This document shows positions 49,357 through 58,848 of a DNA stretch of 64,000 nucleotides, piece by piece (positions within the stretch are counted from its first letter, which is position 1; the number at the start of each line of letters is the position of its first letter). Source of the DNA: Lachnospiraceae bacterium (GTDB taxonomy: Bacteria > Bacillota > Clostridia > Lachnospirales > Lachnospiraceae); contig JAIKZQ010000027.1 in assembly GCA_024682075.1 (NCBI GenBank), positions 38,532 through 102,531 on the forward strand, read 5' to 3'. The position numbers and the translations under genes were made by a program. The notes beneath the pieces were generated by a model that did no database searches, was not told the DNA's origin, and saw nothing but the letters and a program-made list of their open reading frames with translations.

Positions 49357-52014
49357 GTGGATAGGTACGAATACAAGGTCAAACTTCAGGAGATCAACAA
49401 TCTCATAGATGAGAAGGCATATTTTGATGCCGCAGCCATCGCCGATACCATAGACTGGGAGAAAAAGCCCGTTGAAACACTGGTCCGCATCGGTGACCTT
49501 TACAGGAAGGTCATGAGATATGATGACGCGATAGAACTGCTCAGGCTGGCATATCGCAAGAGTCCTGAAAACAAGAATATCTGTTATTATCTCTGCAAGC
49601 TCTATATCAAGAAGGAATATATCGTCCAGGCGGTATATGCATATAACGAGTTCGAAAGAATAGCCCGGGAAAATGACCCGAGAGTCTATAAGCTCAAGTA
49701 CATGCGCGATCAGATGCTGCATGTTGAGATGGCTCAGAAGATTGAAACCCTCGAGACCCTAAAGAATATCGAATACACAGAGAAGTGGGCATATACCCTT
49801 GCATATCAGTACTATCTTGATGGCAGGGAGAGCGACTGCATACGCGAATGCGACGAGCTGATCGCGGCTTTTGGCGACGGCAAGTATGTCTATGCCTCAA
49901 TGCTCCTCAAGAAGAAATATACCGATCTTTCACCTGAGCAGCAGAAGATCTTCGACAGATGGAAGGAAGAAAAAGAGGAAGTTCCCGCAGTTTCGGAAGC
50001 AGAAAACTCAGAGGCAGAGCAGGGTGAAAGCACCGTTCAGGAGGAAGTCCCCGGTGACGATACCAGAAGGATCGCATCTTCAGAGGAAGGCGCTACCAGG
50101 GAGATCACCGAGGAAGAGCTTAACCAGATAGCAAGAGCCACCGCTCCCGAGGAGACCGTGATCTACGATCCCGCCCAGGTGATGAGAGCTCTCGAGAAGA
50201 CCAATCTTTCCGATGAGACCAGGATCTTCAAGGGAATCAACATTCCCGAAGAGCCCGAGATACAGGTCAAGACCGTCGACGTGGGCAAGTTCAACACCAT
50301 CGATCTTCAGAAGGCACTTGCAAACGCTGTCCGTGAGGTCGTGGGCGGATCCGAAACTGTCACGGAGGCTCAGAAGGCTGAAGTCACCAAGGCGATAATG
50401 GCTCCCATGCTCGATCCCGATACCGGAAGCCTTGACGATCCCGAGTATGCTCAGGCAAGCGAAAAAGAATATGAATACAATACCGATGAGATAAATGCGG
50501 ACGAGGCTCCCGATTCATTTGAAGAGACCTCGGAGATGACTCCCGAGGAGATCGCTTCGGATAAGGATGATTCCAGGGAAGACGCTCCCGATGCAACCAC
50601 ATTCATAAGCTTTAACACGGGAGAATATCCCGCATTTGAAGTTCCTTCCGAGGATAAGACTTCCGAATCCGAAGACCGCATAGTCACCGACGACGGGAAT
50701 CTCAAGTCATATTATCCCAAGGACATGTCCAGATATGAGAAGCTTTCGGAGACTCAGATCGTCAGAGTTCAGGAAGCAATGCAGGCACAGCCTCCCGAGT
50801 CCATAGCATCAGAGCTTTCACAGGGAGACGACGGACAGATCAGACTTGTCCTTCCCGATGTTACCAAGATCACCAAGCAGATCACCGGCCAGATGAACAT
50901 TGCCCAGGTCATGGAAGAGTGGGAGAAGAGACAGGCTGAGCTTGAGGACAGGCTTCAGCAGGAGCTTCATGACCAGGTCAAGGTACAGACCGGAGAACTG
51001 TTCGATCATTTTGAGACAGAGATACTCAATTCGCTTCTTGAGGTCCTCGAGAGAGAATCCGACGAGGAGGAAGAAGCCAGCAGAGCCGTATATGAAGGAA
51101 GCGTCAATGAGTTTGATGATCTTCCCGATGAGGCCAAGCTTGAGACCGGACTCATTCCCGTTACCACCATCGCAGAGCTTACCGAAAAAGAAGCCGATGA
51201 AGAGGCCGCAAAGGCCCGCATCAGGGAAAATCAGGAAAGGATCCGTCTTGTCGGCGAGGATGAGAGCATCAGGGATCTGACCAAAGAAGAGAAAGAACTC
51301 TTCGGACCTTATATCCAGACAAGAGCTGCAAAGCGGCAGCTTGCCGTGCTCCTCGATTCACTCAGCATGGCTTCATATACCGGAAATGCGATCCTTGCGG
51401 GTGATGACGGAATAGATGTTGAGAACCTTGCGATAAGGATCCTGAAGGAAGTAAGAAACAGCGATCATAATCTGTCCGGAAAAGTTGCGAGGATCAAGGG
51501 CGAGAACCTTAACGGCAAGAACATGGAAGCAACCATGAAACTCCTTGCAGGCGGCGGCCTGATCATAAGCAATGTTGCCTCCATTACCGAGGACACAGCC
51601 GATAAGCTCAGGGCATCTCTCATGAAGGAAGATCAGGGAATGATCGTCATCATCGCTGACAGAAAGCGTAATGTCGAGAAGTTCATGGAATCCTTCCCCG
51701 CTCTTTGCGAGATGTTCACCGCATATATGGAAGTAAAGGCCCTCAGCGAGAAGAAACTTGTGGCATTTGCGAAGAAGTATGCACGTGAAAAAGAATACGT
51801 CATAAATGAGATGGGCGAGCTTGCTCTCCATACACAGATAAGTCTCAGACAGTCCAACGACCATGCCGTCACCGTAATGGAGGTCATGAAGATCGTTGAT
51901 GATGCGATCAAAAATGTCGAGAAAAAAACTCCTTCTCATTTCTTTGATATCCTTCTCGGAAAGCGGTATGATATAGAGGATATGATAATCCTCGGTGAAA
52001 GGGATTTCGCCTAA
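49357..52014 (+). CDS. TPR protein with acidic linker and degenerate AAA-like domain
   Basis: An 885-residue protein without transmembrane segments. Residues 1-200 are TPR-like helix pairs ('RIGDLYRKVMRYDDAIELL', 'NICYYLCKLYIKKEYIVQAV'). Residues 205-560 are acidic and probably disordered, ending in a coiled coil ('EEWEKRQAELEDRLQQ'). Residues 640-885 resemble an AAA+ module: 'NAILAGDDGIDVENLAIRIL' is at the Walker A place but lacks the GKT, and 'GGLIISNVASITEDTADKL' is at Walker B without acidic residues. It should therefore not hydrolyse ATP and may be a scaffold. I recall similar TPR proteins in Lachnospiraceae without function. The GTG start follows GGGGTGGAG. It is followed after 23 bp by glgB. 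Confidence 0.7.
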   Translation: MDRYEYKVKLQEINNLIDEKAYFDAAAIADTIDWEKKPVETLVRIGDLYRKVMRYDDAIELLRLAYRKSPENKNICYYLCKLYIKKEYIVQAVYAYNEFERIARENDPRVYKLKYMRDQMLHVEMAQKIETLETLKNIEYTEKWAYTLAYQYYLDGRESDCIRECDELIAAFGDGKYVYASMLLKKKYTDLSPEQQKIFDRWKEEKEEVPAVSEAENSEAEQGESTVQEEVPGDDTRRIASSEEGATREITEEELNQIARATAPEETVIYDPAQVMRALEKTNLSDETRIFKGINIPEEPEIQVKTVDVGKFNTIDLQKALANAVREVVGGSETVTEAQKAEVTKAIMAPMLDPDTGSLDDPEYAQASEKEYEYNTDEINADEAPDSFEETSEMTPEEIASDKDDSREDAPDATTFISFNTGEYPAFEVPSEDKTSESEDRIVTDDGNLKSYYPKDMSRYEKLSETQIVRVQEAMQAQPPESIASELSQGDDGQIRLVLPDVTKITKQITGQMNIAQVMEEWEKRQAELEDRLQQELHDQVKVQTGELFDHFETEILNSLLEVLERESDEEEEASRAVYEGSVNEFDDLPDEAKLETGLIPVTTIAELTEKEADEEAAKARIRENQERIRLVGEDESIRDLTKEEKELFGPYIQTRAAKRQLAVLLDSLSMASYTGNAILAGDDGIDVENLAIRILKEVRNSDHNLSGKVARIKGENLNGKNMEATMKLLAGGGLIISNVASITEDTADKLRASLMKEDQGMIVIIADRKRNVEKFMESFPALCEMFTAYMEVKALSEKKLVAFAKKYAREKEYVINEMGELALHTQISLRQSNDHAVTVMEVMKIVDDAIKNVEKKTPSHFFDILLGKRYDIEDMIILGERDFA

Positions 52015-52037
52015 TAAATCAGGGGAGGGTACCGGAC

Positions 52038-54056
52038 ATGGCATCCGAAACAAAAAAAACAAAGACAGCGGCAAAGCCTTCAGCCAAGACCCAGGCTAAG
52101 ACTCAGTCAGGGGCAAAGAAGGCTTCCGCGAAAACAGTAAAAACTCCTGCAGCCGAAACGGCCGCAGAAGTTTTTATTTCTAAGGATGATATGTATCTCT
52201 TTGGGCAGGGAACCCATTATGACATCTACAAAAAACTGGGAGCCCACCCTTCAGTAAAAGACGGCAGGAAGGGATATTACTTTGCCGTCTGGGCACCCAA
52301 TGCTCTATCGGTCCACGTCATAGGTTCCTGGAACGGATGGAATGAGAACGAGGGTGAGATGGAGAAGCTGGGCCCCGTCGGCATTTGGGGACTTTTCATC
52401 GAAGGCGTCCAGGCAGGACAGATGTACAAGTTCCTCATTTATACGGAGGACGGATCGAAGCTTTATAAGGCAGACCCTTATGCCAATCAGGCAGAATTCA
52501 GGCCCGGAACCGCTTCCGTTACCGCTGACCTGTCATCTTTCAAGTGGGATGACGGCAAGTGGGAGAGCGAAAGGGACAAGAAGGACTGGTACAAGGAACC
52601 CATGGCAATCTACGAGTGCCATATCGGTTCATTCATGAAGCATCCCAACGGAACCGAGGACGGATTCTACAATTACCGTGAATTCGCAGCCAGGATCATA
52701 GAATACCTGAAGGAAATGAAGTATACCCATATAGAACTGATGGGTATTGCCGAGCATCCTTTTGACGGATCCTGGGGTTATCAGGTGACCGGTTACTATG
52801 CACCTACATCCAGATACGGAAGCCCTCAGGACTTCATGTACCTGATCAATGAGCTTCACAAGGCCGGTGTCGGCGTTATCCTTGACTGGGTTCCCGCACA
52901 CTTTGCCACGGATGCGCACGGACTCGGCAGATTCGACGGCGAATGCATCTATGAAGATCCCGATCCGAGACGCGGAGAGCATCCCGACTGGGGTACCAAG
53001 ATATTCAATCTTGCCAAGCCCGAGGTCAAGAATTTCCTGATAGCAAATGTCCTCTACTGGCTCAGGGAATATCATGTCGACGGAATCCGCGTTGATGCGG
53101 TCGCATCGATGCTCTATCTTGACTACGGCAAGAAGGACGGACAGTGGCTGCCCAATAAATACGGCGATAACAAGAACCTTGATGCCATCGTATTTTTCCA
53201 GCACATGAATTCGGTCGTAAGGGGTACCTATCCCGGCTTCATCACCATTGCCGAGGAATCCACCGCATGGCCGAATGTCACCGGTCCCATAGGAACCGAA
53301 AGCCTCGGCTTCACCTTTAAGTGGAACATGGGCTGGATGCATGACTTCTGTGAGTACATGAAGCTCGATCCCGTCATGAAGAAGGGCGCTCACAACATGA
53401 TGACCTTCGCCATGACATATAATGAGAGCGAGCATTACATTCTGCCTCTTTCCCACGATGAGGTTGTCCACCTCAAGTGTTCGATGGTAGAGAAGATGCC
53501 CGGATACAAGGTTGATAAGTATGCCAATCTCAGGACCGGCTATACATACATGTTCGGACATTCCGGCAAGAAGCTCCTGTTCATGGGTCAGGATTTCGGC
53601 CAGGAAAGAGAATGGAGCGAAGCAAGGGAGCTTGACTGGTTCCTTCTCGGCGAGAAGAATAACGCCGGAATGAAGGAATACATGAAGGCATTGCTTGAAG
53701 TCTACAGGAAGTATCCGTGCCTTTACCGCGTGGATGACAGCTGGAAGGGCTTCGAGTGGATGAATGCCGATGATTCTGACAGGAGCATTTATTCTTTTGT
53801 CAGACGCGATGAGACCGGCAAGAAGAATCTCCTCTTCATCCTCAACATGACACCGATGAAATGGGAGAAATACGTTGTTCCCGTTCCCGTGTCCGGAGAG
53901 TACAAGCTGGTGCTCAATTCCGATGAAGAGAGATTCGGAGGATGGGGAAGCAAGGCTCCCGAGAAGATAAAGTCCGAGAAGCAGGATTGCGTGTCCCAGA
54001 AAAATACGATCACGCTGGACATGAATCCCTTCAGCGCCCTGGTGTACGTATTCTGA
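52038..54056 (+). CDS. glgB: 1,4-alpha-glucan branching enzyme with Lys/Ala-rich N-terminal extension
   Basis: A 672-residue GH13_9 enzyme that makes alpha-1,6 branches in glycogen. The CBM48 domain is at about 55-150 ('YYFAVWAPNALSVHVIGSWNGW'-like), the barrel begins near 185 ('MAIYECHIGSFM'), and catalytic residues are in 'GIRVDAVASML' (Asp near 353), 'FITIAEESTAWP' (Glu near 406) and 'LSHDEVVHLK' (Asp near 475). Residues 1-45 are a basic K/A/T/S-rich tail absent from usual GlgB, like histone H1 tails. Other glycogen genes are absent, but the GH13 gene upstream may degrade the product. GGGGAGGG precedes the ATG. Confidence 0.94.
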   Translation: MASETKKTKTAAKPSAKTQAKTQSGAKKASAKTVKTPAAETAAEVFISKDDMYLFGQGTHYDIYKKLGAHPSVKDGRKGYYFAVWAPNALSVHVIGSWNGWNENEGEMEKLGPVGIWGLFIEGVQAGQMYKFLIYTEDGSKLYKADPYANQAEFRPGTASVTADLSSFKWDDGKWESERDKKDWYKEPMAIYECHIGSFMKHPNGTEDGFYNYREFAARIIEYLKEMKYTHIELMGIAEHPFDGSWGYQVTGYYAPTSRYGSPQDFMYLINELHKAGVGVILDWVPAHFATDAHGLGRFDGECIYEDPDPRRGEHPDWGTKIFNLAKPEVKNFLIANVLYWLREYHVDGIRVDAVASMLYLDYGKKDGQWLPNKYGDNKNLDAIVFFQHMNSVVRGTYPGFITIAEESTAWPNVTGPIGTESLGFTFKWNMGWMHDFCEYMKLDPVMKKGAHNMMTFAMTYNESEHYILPLSHDEVVHLKCSMVEKMPGYKVDKYANLRTGYTYMFGHSGKKLLFMGQDFGQEREWSEARELDWFLLGEKNNAGMKEYMKALLEVYRKYPCLYRVDDSWKGFEWMNADDSDRSIYSFVRRDETGKKNLLFILNMTPMKWEKYVVPVPVSGEYKLVLNSDEERFGGWGSKAPEKIKSEKQDCVSQKNTITLDMNPFSALVYVF

Positions 54057-54100
54057 GGACCGCAGGGGTTAAGAAAACGGCATAAATATCCGAAATTATA

Positions 54101-54128
54101 GGTGAGTGCATGGATGCACTCACCTTTT
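54101..54128 (+). terminator. Terminator after glgB
   Basis: GGTGAGTGCA at 54101-54110 pairs with TGCACTCACC at 54115-54124 around TGGA, then TTTTAATT. Confidence 0.92.
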
Positions 54129-54170
54129 AATTAGCGCTTTTCGGAGGTTTTCGGGCTGAAGGCTTCCGGA

Positions 54171-57107
54171 ATGACAGGGATGGATCCCGCATTATCTGAA
54201 TACGGGAGAACGGTTTTGAAGATCACATTCGAAGGTCAGGATAATATCACCCCATTTAAATACATAGGAAATGCCCCTGCTGAGAAACAGGCTTCCGAGG
54301 AGGCCGGTTTCAATGCGGTTTCAATGTCCGCTCAGGTTTCCATCGGAAATAATCCCGGAGCGGCTTTTTCCGATGCATCAAAGCATACTCTTCTGGCGGG
54401 AGCCCGCAGGGATGCCGCCGTGCAGGAGAGCGGAGTTTTGTCCGATTACCGCATCGTCATGGCCCATACCCTTTCCGGGGATGATCTCAGGAAGGCATAT
54501 GAAGAAGGATTCGACCTGAAGAACATGTCATCAGAAGATTCGGTCACCATTCTGGACAAGGTAAAAGCGGAAGCTGCAAAGGGCGGAACCGTAGTCAGGG
54601 GATTCAATGACGATCTTGACGGTGAAGTACTTGAAAGCGGCGCAAATGCCGGACTGGAGAGCATCATAAAGAATGCCCTTGCTTCCCATGACCTCCCCGC
54701 CACCGAAGATAATATAAGTGAAGTCGGCAACGCGATAGCCCTGGCCGCAGATCTTGATGCTCCCGCAGAGAGCCAGATCGCATACATGATAGAAAATGAC
54801 CTTGGCACCACTATCAGGGATTTTTATGTTGCGCATAATGCAGCTCCCGAAAGGGCTTCTTCATTCAGAAATCCCGCGGATCTCGACACTCCCGACATGA
54901 GATATGTAAAGGAAAGCATGCTGGAGGCCGGCAAGGTTCTCGAAGATCCCGAAGAAGGATACATGAGAGCCGAGTGGCTGTTTGAAAGAAATCTTCCGGT
55001 AACCCGCGAGAACATCCTTAAGGAAAAAGAGATCGCGGAGACTGCTTTCCCCGTAAGTGATGAGAGAGCCGCGGATGCGGCAGCCTGTGCAATTGCGGAC
55101 GGACTTGAGGCTGATGCCGCAGATCTGAGCGGTCAAAAGAGCGTTTATGAAAAGGCATCGGCTCTTTATGAGGATTATTTTTCCGAAGAGAAGTTCTCCG
55201 CTGCTGACATCACACATCAGAGAAAGATCCAGGAGATAAGACTGTCAATGACCGCTGAGGTCAATGTGCAGCTGATAAGGAGCGGCTTTGCGATCGAGAC
55301 CGCCCCCATAGAGGAACTGTTAAACGAACTGAAGATCGCAGAGCAGGCAGTTGCTCTCAAGTACTTCCCTGAAACCGCGGGAGTCACCGCACATGGTGAT
55401 AATGCACCCGGCATGTCCATAGGATCTCCCGAGGATGCCGTCAGGGCTTACAGACTTTACAATGAAGTAAATGCGGCCGTTGCCGAAATGCCGGACAGCC
55501 CCGCATCCGCTCTCGGAATGTTCGTTCCCAGAGCATCAGCCGAGATCGCATTCAGGGAATTCGAGGAGATCGCCCTTGGCGAAAAAGATAAGCTTCGCAA
55601 AGCCGGAGAGAGCTATGAAGCACTTATGACCGAGGTTCGCACGGACCTTGGCGACAGCCTGAAGAAGGCATTCGGAAGCGTAGACGGCATCGTGAAGGAT
55701 CTCGGACTTGACTTAAATGACGAAAACAGAAGACATGTCAGGATCCTCGCATATAACCGCATCGAGATGAGCGTTCAGAATGTGGAGAAGATCGCAGAGG
55801 CTGACAGGCTTGTTACCGGCATCATTGACAGAATGAAGCCCGCAGCGGTTCTCGACATGATCAGAAACGGCATCAATCCTCTCGAGAAGAGTTTTGATGA
55901 GATAGGCAGATTCCTGGATGGAAGACAGGATCTTTCACAGGAGTACGGTAAGGCATCCGAAGACTATGCGAGATTCCTCTATGCCCTCGACAAAAATAAA
56001 GAGATCACTGCCGAGGAAAGAGAATCCTTTATCGGAATATACAGGATGATCGACAAGATCGAAAAAAGGGACGGAGCAGCCATCGGTGCCGTTGTGGAGA
56101 CAGGTGCGGAGCTTCAGTTCTCCAGTCTGCTGAGTGCGGTCAGAAGTTCCAGATTTAAGGGAATGGACATCCGTGTGGATGATAATATAGGCTTTTCCGA
56201 GATAAGGACCACCGGACGCTCCATCACCGATCAGATAATGGCTTCTTTTGAAGGAAATGCCGGAGAATACTACGAAGAACAGGCAGAAGAAGTCAGAAGA
56301 GCTGCCCGTGTAAGCGACGAGAGCCTTGCTTTTGTAAACGGCAGTGGGGAAAGCACAAATGCGGAGAACCTTAATGCAGCCGAAAATCTGCTTTCAGCCG
56401 ATGATGACTTTTTCAAGGCCCTCCTTGGCACAAAAGAAAAAAAGCAGCCTGCGGGTAAGGAGAACGAGAAGTTAAGAGAAGAGGCCGGACACATCATGGA
56501 GAAAATGGCCGGTTCCGAAGACGGCGCCGAAGAATATGCCAAGGCCATGGAGGAATTCAAGTCCGTAGCCGAGAACATGACTTTTGAAGCCGATTCCGTA
56601 ATTGACGTAAGGGCAATGCAGCAGGTGAACAGACAGATATCCCTTGCGGTCAGTGCGGCAAGAGAGGGTGCAGATGAATTCTTCGTTCCCGTAGAGATCG
56701 GCGGGGAGATGACAAAGGTAAGGGTATCTTTCAGGGATTCCGAAGACGGAAGCTCCTCCGTGAACATTTCTTTCAGAACACCTCTGGGAAATGACTGCAG
56801 CGCACATTTTGATGCTGCCGGAAAGACGCTCAGCGGATATGTCAGCCTAAGTTCCGGAGAAGAACTTAAGAAAATGCAGTCAGCTGTCGATATATTTACT
56901 GCAGACCTCAGATCCGGGGACAGAGAGATCGCCGGCGAGATAGGAATCTTCACGAATGAAGACATGAGGAATGCATCAGGAAAGGTTAATACCGGCAGGG
57001 AAGCCGGTGCGGATAGACAGGAGGGAGCCGGTCGAAAGGAGCTGTTCGGGATATCGGAAGATTTCCTGAAAGCGGTAGGGGAGAGCTTCTATGAGGATCA
57101 ATTATAA
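54171..57107 (+). CDS. DUF6240-like flagellar-associated protein
   Basis: A 978-residue, mainly helical, hydrophilic protein. Early segments 'VLKITFEGQDNITPF' and 'YRIVMAHTLSGDDLRKAYEEGFDLKNM' followed by 'DSVTILDKVKAEAAKGG' match what I know of DUF6240, found in Lachnospiraceae flagellar loci. The C-terminal 160 residues ('ISLAVSAAREGADEFFVPVEI' and beta-rich after) resemble flagellar hook-length control C-domains. The role is not established; export or chaperone function for flagella is inferred. It overlaps the flagellin start by 17 bp, unusual for a highly expressed gene. ATG at 54171 follows a weak AAGG; 54180 is an alternative. Confidence 0.65.
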   Translation: MTGMDPALSEYGRTVLKITFEGQDNITPFKYIGNAPAEKQASEEAGFNAVSMSAQVSIGNNPGAAFSDASKHTLLAGARRDAAVQESGVLSDYRIVMAHTLSGDDLRKAYEEGFDLKNMSSEDSVTILDKVKAEAAKGGTVVRGFNDDLDGEVLESGANAGLESIIKNALASHDLPATEDNISEVGNAIALAADLDAPAESQIAYMIENDLGTTIRDFYVAHNAAPERASSFRNPADLDTPDMRYVKESMLEAGKVLEDPEEGYMRAEWLFERNLPVTRENILKEKEIAETAFPVSDERAADAAACAIADGLEADAADLSGQKSVYEKASALYEDYFSEEKFSAADITHQRKIQEIRLSMTAEVNVQLIRSGFAIETAPIEELLNELKIAEQAVALKYFPETAGVTAHGDNAPGMSIGSPEDAVRAYRLYNEVNAAVAEMPDSPASALGMFVPRASAEIAFREFEEIALGEKDKLRKAGESYEALMTEVRTDLGDSLKKAFGSVDGIVKDLGLDLNDENRRHVRILAYNRIEMSVQNVEKIAEADRLVTGIIDRMKPAAVLDMIRNGINPLEKSFDEIGRFLDGRQDLSQEYGKASEDYARFLYALDKNKEITAEERESFIGIYRMIDKIEKRDGAAIGAVVETGAELQFSSLLSAVRSSRFKGMDIRVDDNIGFSEIRTTGRSITDQIMASFEGNAGEYYEEQAEEVRRAARVSDESLAFVNGSGESTNAENLNAAENLLSADDDFFKALLGTKEKKQPAGKENEKLREEAGHIMEKMAGSEDGAEEYAKAMEEFKSVAENMTFEADSVIDVRAMQQVNRQISLAVSAAREGADEFFVPVEIGGEMTKVRVSFRDSEDGSSSVNISFRTPLGNDCSAHFDAAGKTLSGYVSLSSGEELKKMQSAVDIFTADLRSGDREIAGEIGIFTNEDMRNASGKVNTGREAGADRQEGAGRKELFGISEDFLKAVGESFYEDQL

Positions 57108-58248
57108 TGTATCGGCGATGATAGCCAATAACGCGCTTAAGAATAATGACGATCTTCTCAGTTCATCACTTCAGAAATTATCATCCGGTTTCAAGATAAA
57201 TAATGCCAAGGATAATCCGGCGGGCCTTGCAATGGCCAAGAGAATGAATGCCCAGATCGTGGGCACGGCCACCGCTGACGATAATACCATGGATGGCATC
57301 TCCGTCATAGAAACAGCTGACGGAGCTCTTGCCGAGGTCACGGATATGCTCCAGAGGATGAATGAGCTTGCTGTTCAGGCAGCCAACGGCACCATGAACG
57401 ACGAGGACAGAGAGATCATCCAGAAGGAGATCAATGAGCTAAAGGACGAGATCAACAGAGTATCCAAGAGCACCGAGTTCAATTCCCAGCCCCTTCTCGA
57501 CGGATTCTACGATTATAAGGCATACACCAATTCAGTGGACGGCCCCGTGCTTCCCGAGAACATCAAGTGCCTTACCTATTCCAAGGAAGTTCCCGCAGAT
57601 AAATATCTGTTCTCAAGCATCAGCTGGAACAAGGACGCTGACGGCAACTATGAAGTGAGCGCAGCTGCCGGAAATCCCAGCCTGACCAGGTTCGAGCCCC
57701 TGAAAGCTTCCCTGATCGACGACGTGATCACGATCACCGGAAGTCAGGATTTCTCAATGAAGATCAAAGTAAATGATCCTTCACTCAAAGATGCTGATGG
57801 TAATCTTCTGGCTGCCGGAACGATCTCCAACCTTGAAGTGGAAGCAACCGGCATCGGAGCAATGAGACTCCAGGTAGGCTCCAATGAAGGACAGGTCCTC
57901 GAAATGGCTATCCCCGCAGTCAACCTTGACAACATGGGACTGACCGGACTGGATCTTACCACCGAAGACAATGCAAGAGAAGCGATAGGCAGAGTAAAGA
58001 GCGCTATCGATTTCGTCAATACCATAAGAGGCCAGCTCGGAGCATACCAGAACAGACTCGAGAATACCGACAGAAGACTCGACATAACCGAAGAGAACAT
58101 GACCGCTGCATACTCCAGGATAATGGATGTCGACATGGCGGAGGAGATGACCAACTACTCCACATATACCGTCATGACCCAGGCAGGAACATCGGTCCTT
58201 GCACAGGCTAACGACAGGCCCTCAACGGTCCTGCAGCTTCTCCAGTAA
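57091..58248 (+). CDS. fliC: Flagellin
   Basis: A 385-residue flagellin. The N-terminal D0/D1 helices ('RINYNVSAMIANNALKNND', 'SSLQKLSSGFKINNAKDNPAGLAMAKRM') and the C-terminal helices ('YTVMTQAGTSVLAQANDRP' and 'STVLQLLQ') are intact; the middle (about 160-280) is a small variable domain. 'NAVQAANGTMNDEDRE'-like segment follows the family. It is shorter than typical 500-residue flagellins. The start lies inside the end of the DUF6240 gene, so no separate promoter is evident within 100 bp. FliS follows after 26 bp. Confidence 0.93.
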   Translation: MRINYNVSAMIANNALKNNDDLLSSSLQKLSSGFKINNAKDNPAGLAMAKRMNAQIVGTATADDNTMDGISVIETADGALAEVTDMLQRMNELAVQAANGTMNDEDREIIQKEINELKDEINRVSKSTEFNSQPLLDGFYDYKAYTNSVDGPVLPENIKCLTYSKEVPADKYLFSSISWNKDADGNYEVSAAAGNPSLTRFEPLKASLIDDVITITGSQDFSMKIKVNDPSLKDADGNLLAAGTISNLEVEATGIGAMRLQVGSNEGQVLEMAIPAVNLDNMGLTGLDLTTEDNAREAIGRVKSAIDFVNTIRGQLGAYQNRLENTDRRLDITEENMTAAYSRIMDVDMAEEMTNYSTYTVMTQAGTSVLAQANDRPSTVLQLLQ

Positions 58249-58274
58249 ATAACCATACCAAGGAGGAATGACAG

Positions 58275-58748
58275 ATGAAGGATACTCTCAAGCAGGAATT
58301 CACCAGAAGAATAAGCGTTGCCAATTCAACCGATCTCATAGTCATACTCTATGACATGGTTCTCAGCTATGCCGATGATGCAGAGGAAGCGATCAAGACT
58401 GACGAAGATCACGAGTTCTATGCAGCGATCTCCCGCATGAGAAACTGCATCAATGAACTCATGTGCTCACTGCATATGGAATACGAGCCCGCAGCCGCAC
58501 TTCTGTCACTCTACAGATACTGCATCAGAAAGCTTGCAACGGCAGGCATCAGAAGAAACATCGAGTCTCTTGATGAGATCAGAAAGATCATCAGGCCTTT
58601 AAGAGAAGCATATGCCGGACTTGCGGAGACCAATACCTCAGGTCCCGTGATGGGCAATTCCGAAGCCGTCTTCGCAGGCCTCACCTACGGAAAGAACGAC
58701 ATCAGCGAAAGCCTCGTGAACAACGTCAACAGAGGAATGCTCGTCTGA
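58275..58748 (+). CDS. fliS: Flagellar chaperone FliS-like protein
   Basis: A 157-residue helical protein. 'MKDTLKQEFTRRISVANSTDLIVILYDMVLSY' (start region), 'CINELMCSLHMEYEPAAALLSLY' near residue 56 and 'YCIRKLATAGIRRNIESLDEI' near 78 match FliS, which binds flagellin's C-terminus to prevent early assembly. The tail has 'SGPVMGNSEAVFAGLTYGK' typical of clostridial versions. AAGGAGGAA precedes the ATG. It is the last gene of the flagellin operon before a terminator. Confidence 0.85.
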   Translation: MKDTLKQEFTRRISVANSTDLIVILYDMVLSYADDAEEAIKTDEDHEFYAAISRMRNCINELMCSLHMEYEPAAALLSLYRYCIRKLATAGIRRNIESLDEIRKIIRPLREAYAGLAETNTSGPVMGNSEAVFAGLTYGKNDISESLVNNVNRGMLV

Positions 58749-58780
58749 TAAAAACATGATTTGTTAAAACTGCACATATG

Positions 58781-58812
58781 AAAAGAGCCCTCAGTGATGG
58801 GGGTTCTTTTTT
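58781..58812 (+). terminator. Terminator after fliS
   Basis: AAAAGAGCCC at 58781-58790 pairs with GGGTTCTTTT at 58801-58810 (one G-U pair), followed by more T. Confidence 0.85.
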
Positions 58813-58842
58813 GTTTGTGATACAAGTGTCGGAAATTATTTG

Positions 58843-58848
58843 TATAAT
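58843..58848 (+). promoter_or_regulatory. Putative -10 and long leader before the tad genes
   Basis: TATAAT at 58843-58848 without a clear -35 lies nearly 200 bp before tadV. The region 58855-59040 holds no gene; it contains GGGATG/CATCCC (58991-59004, exact to within a base) as a small hairpin and a GC-rich part (58952-58975). It may be a structured leader; no known riboswitch fits. Confidence 0.4.

Noticed and set aside
52629..53561. A 310-codon open frame on the minus strand
   Set aside because: It is antisense to glgB, whose catalytic motifs are all intact on the plus strand.
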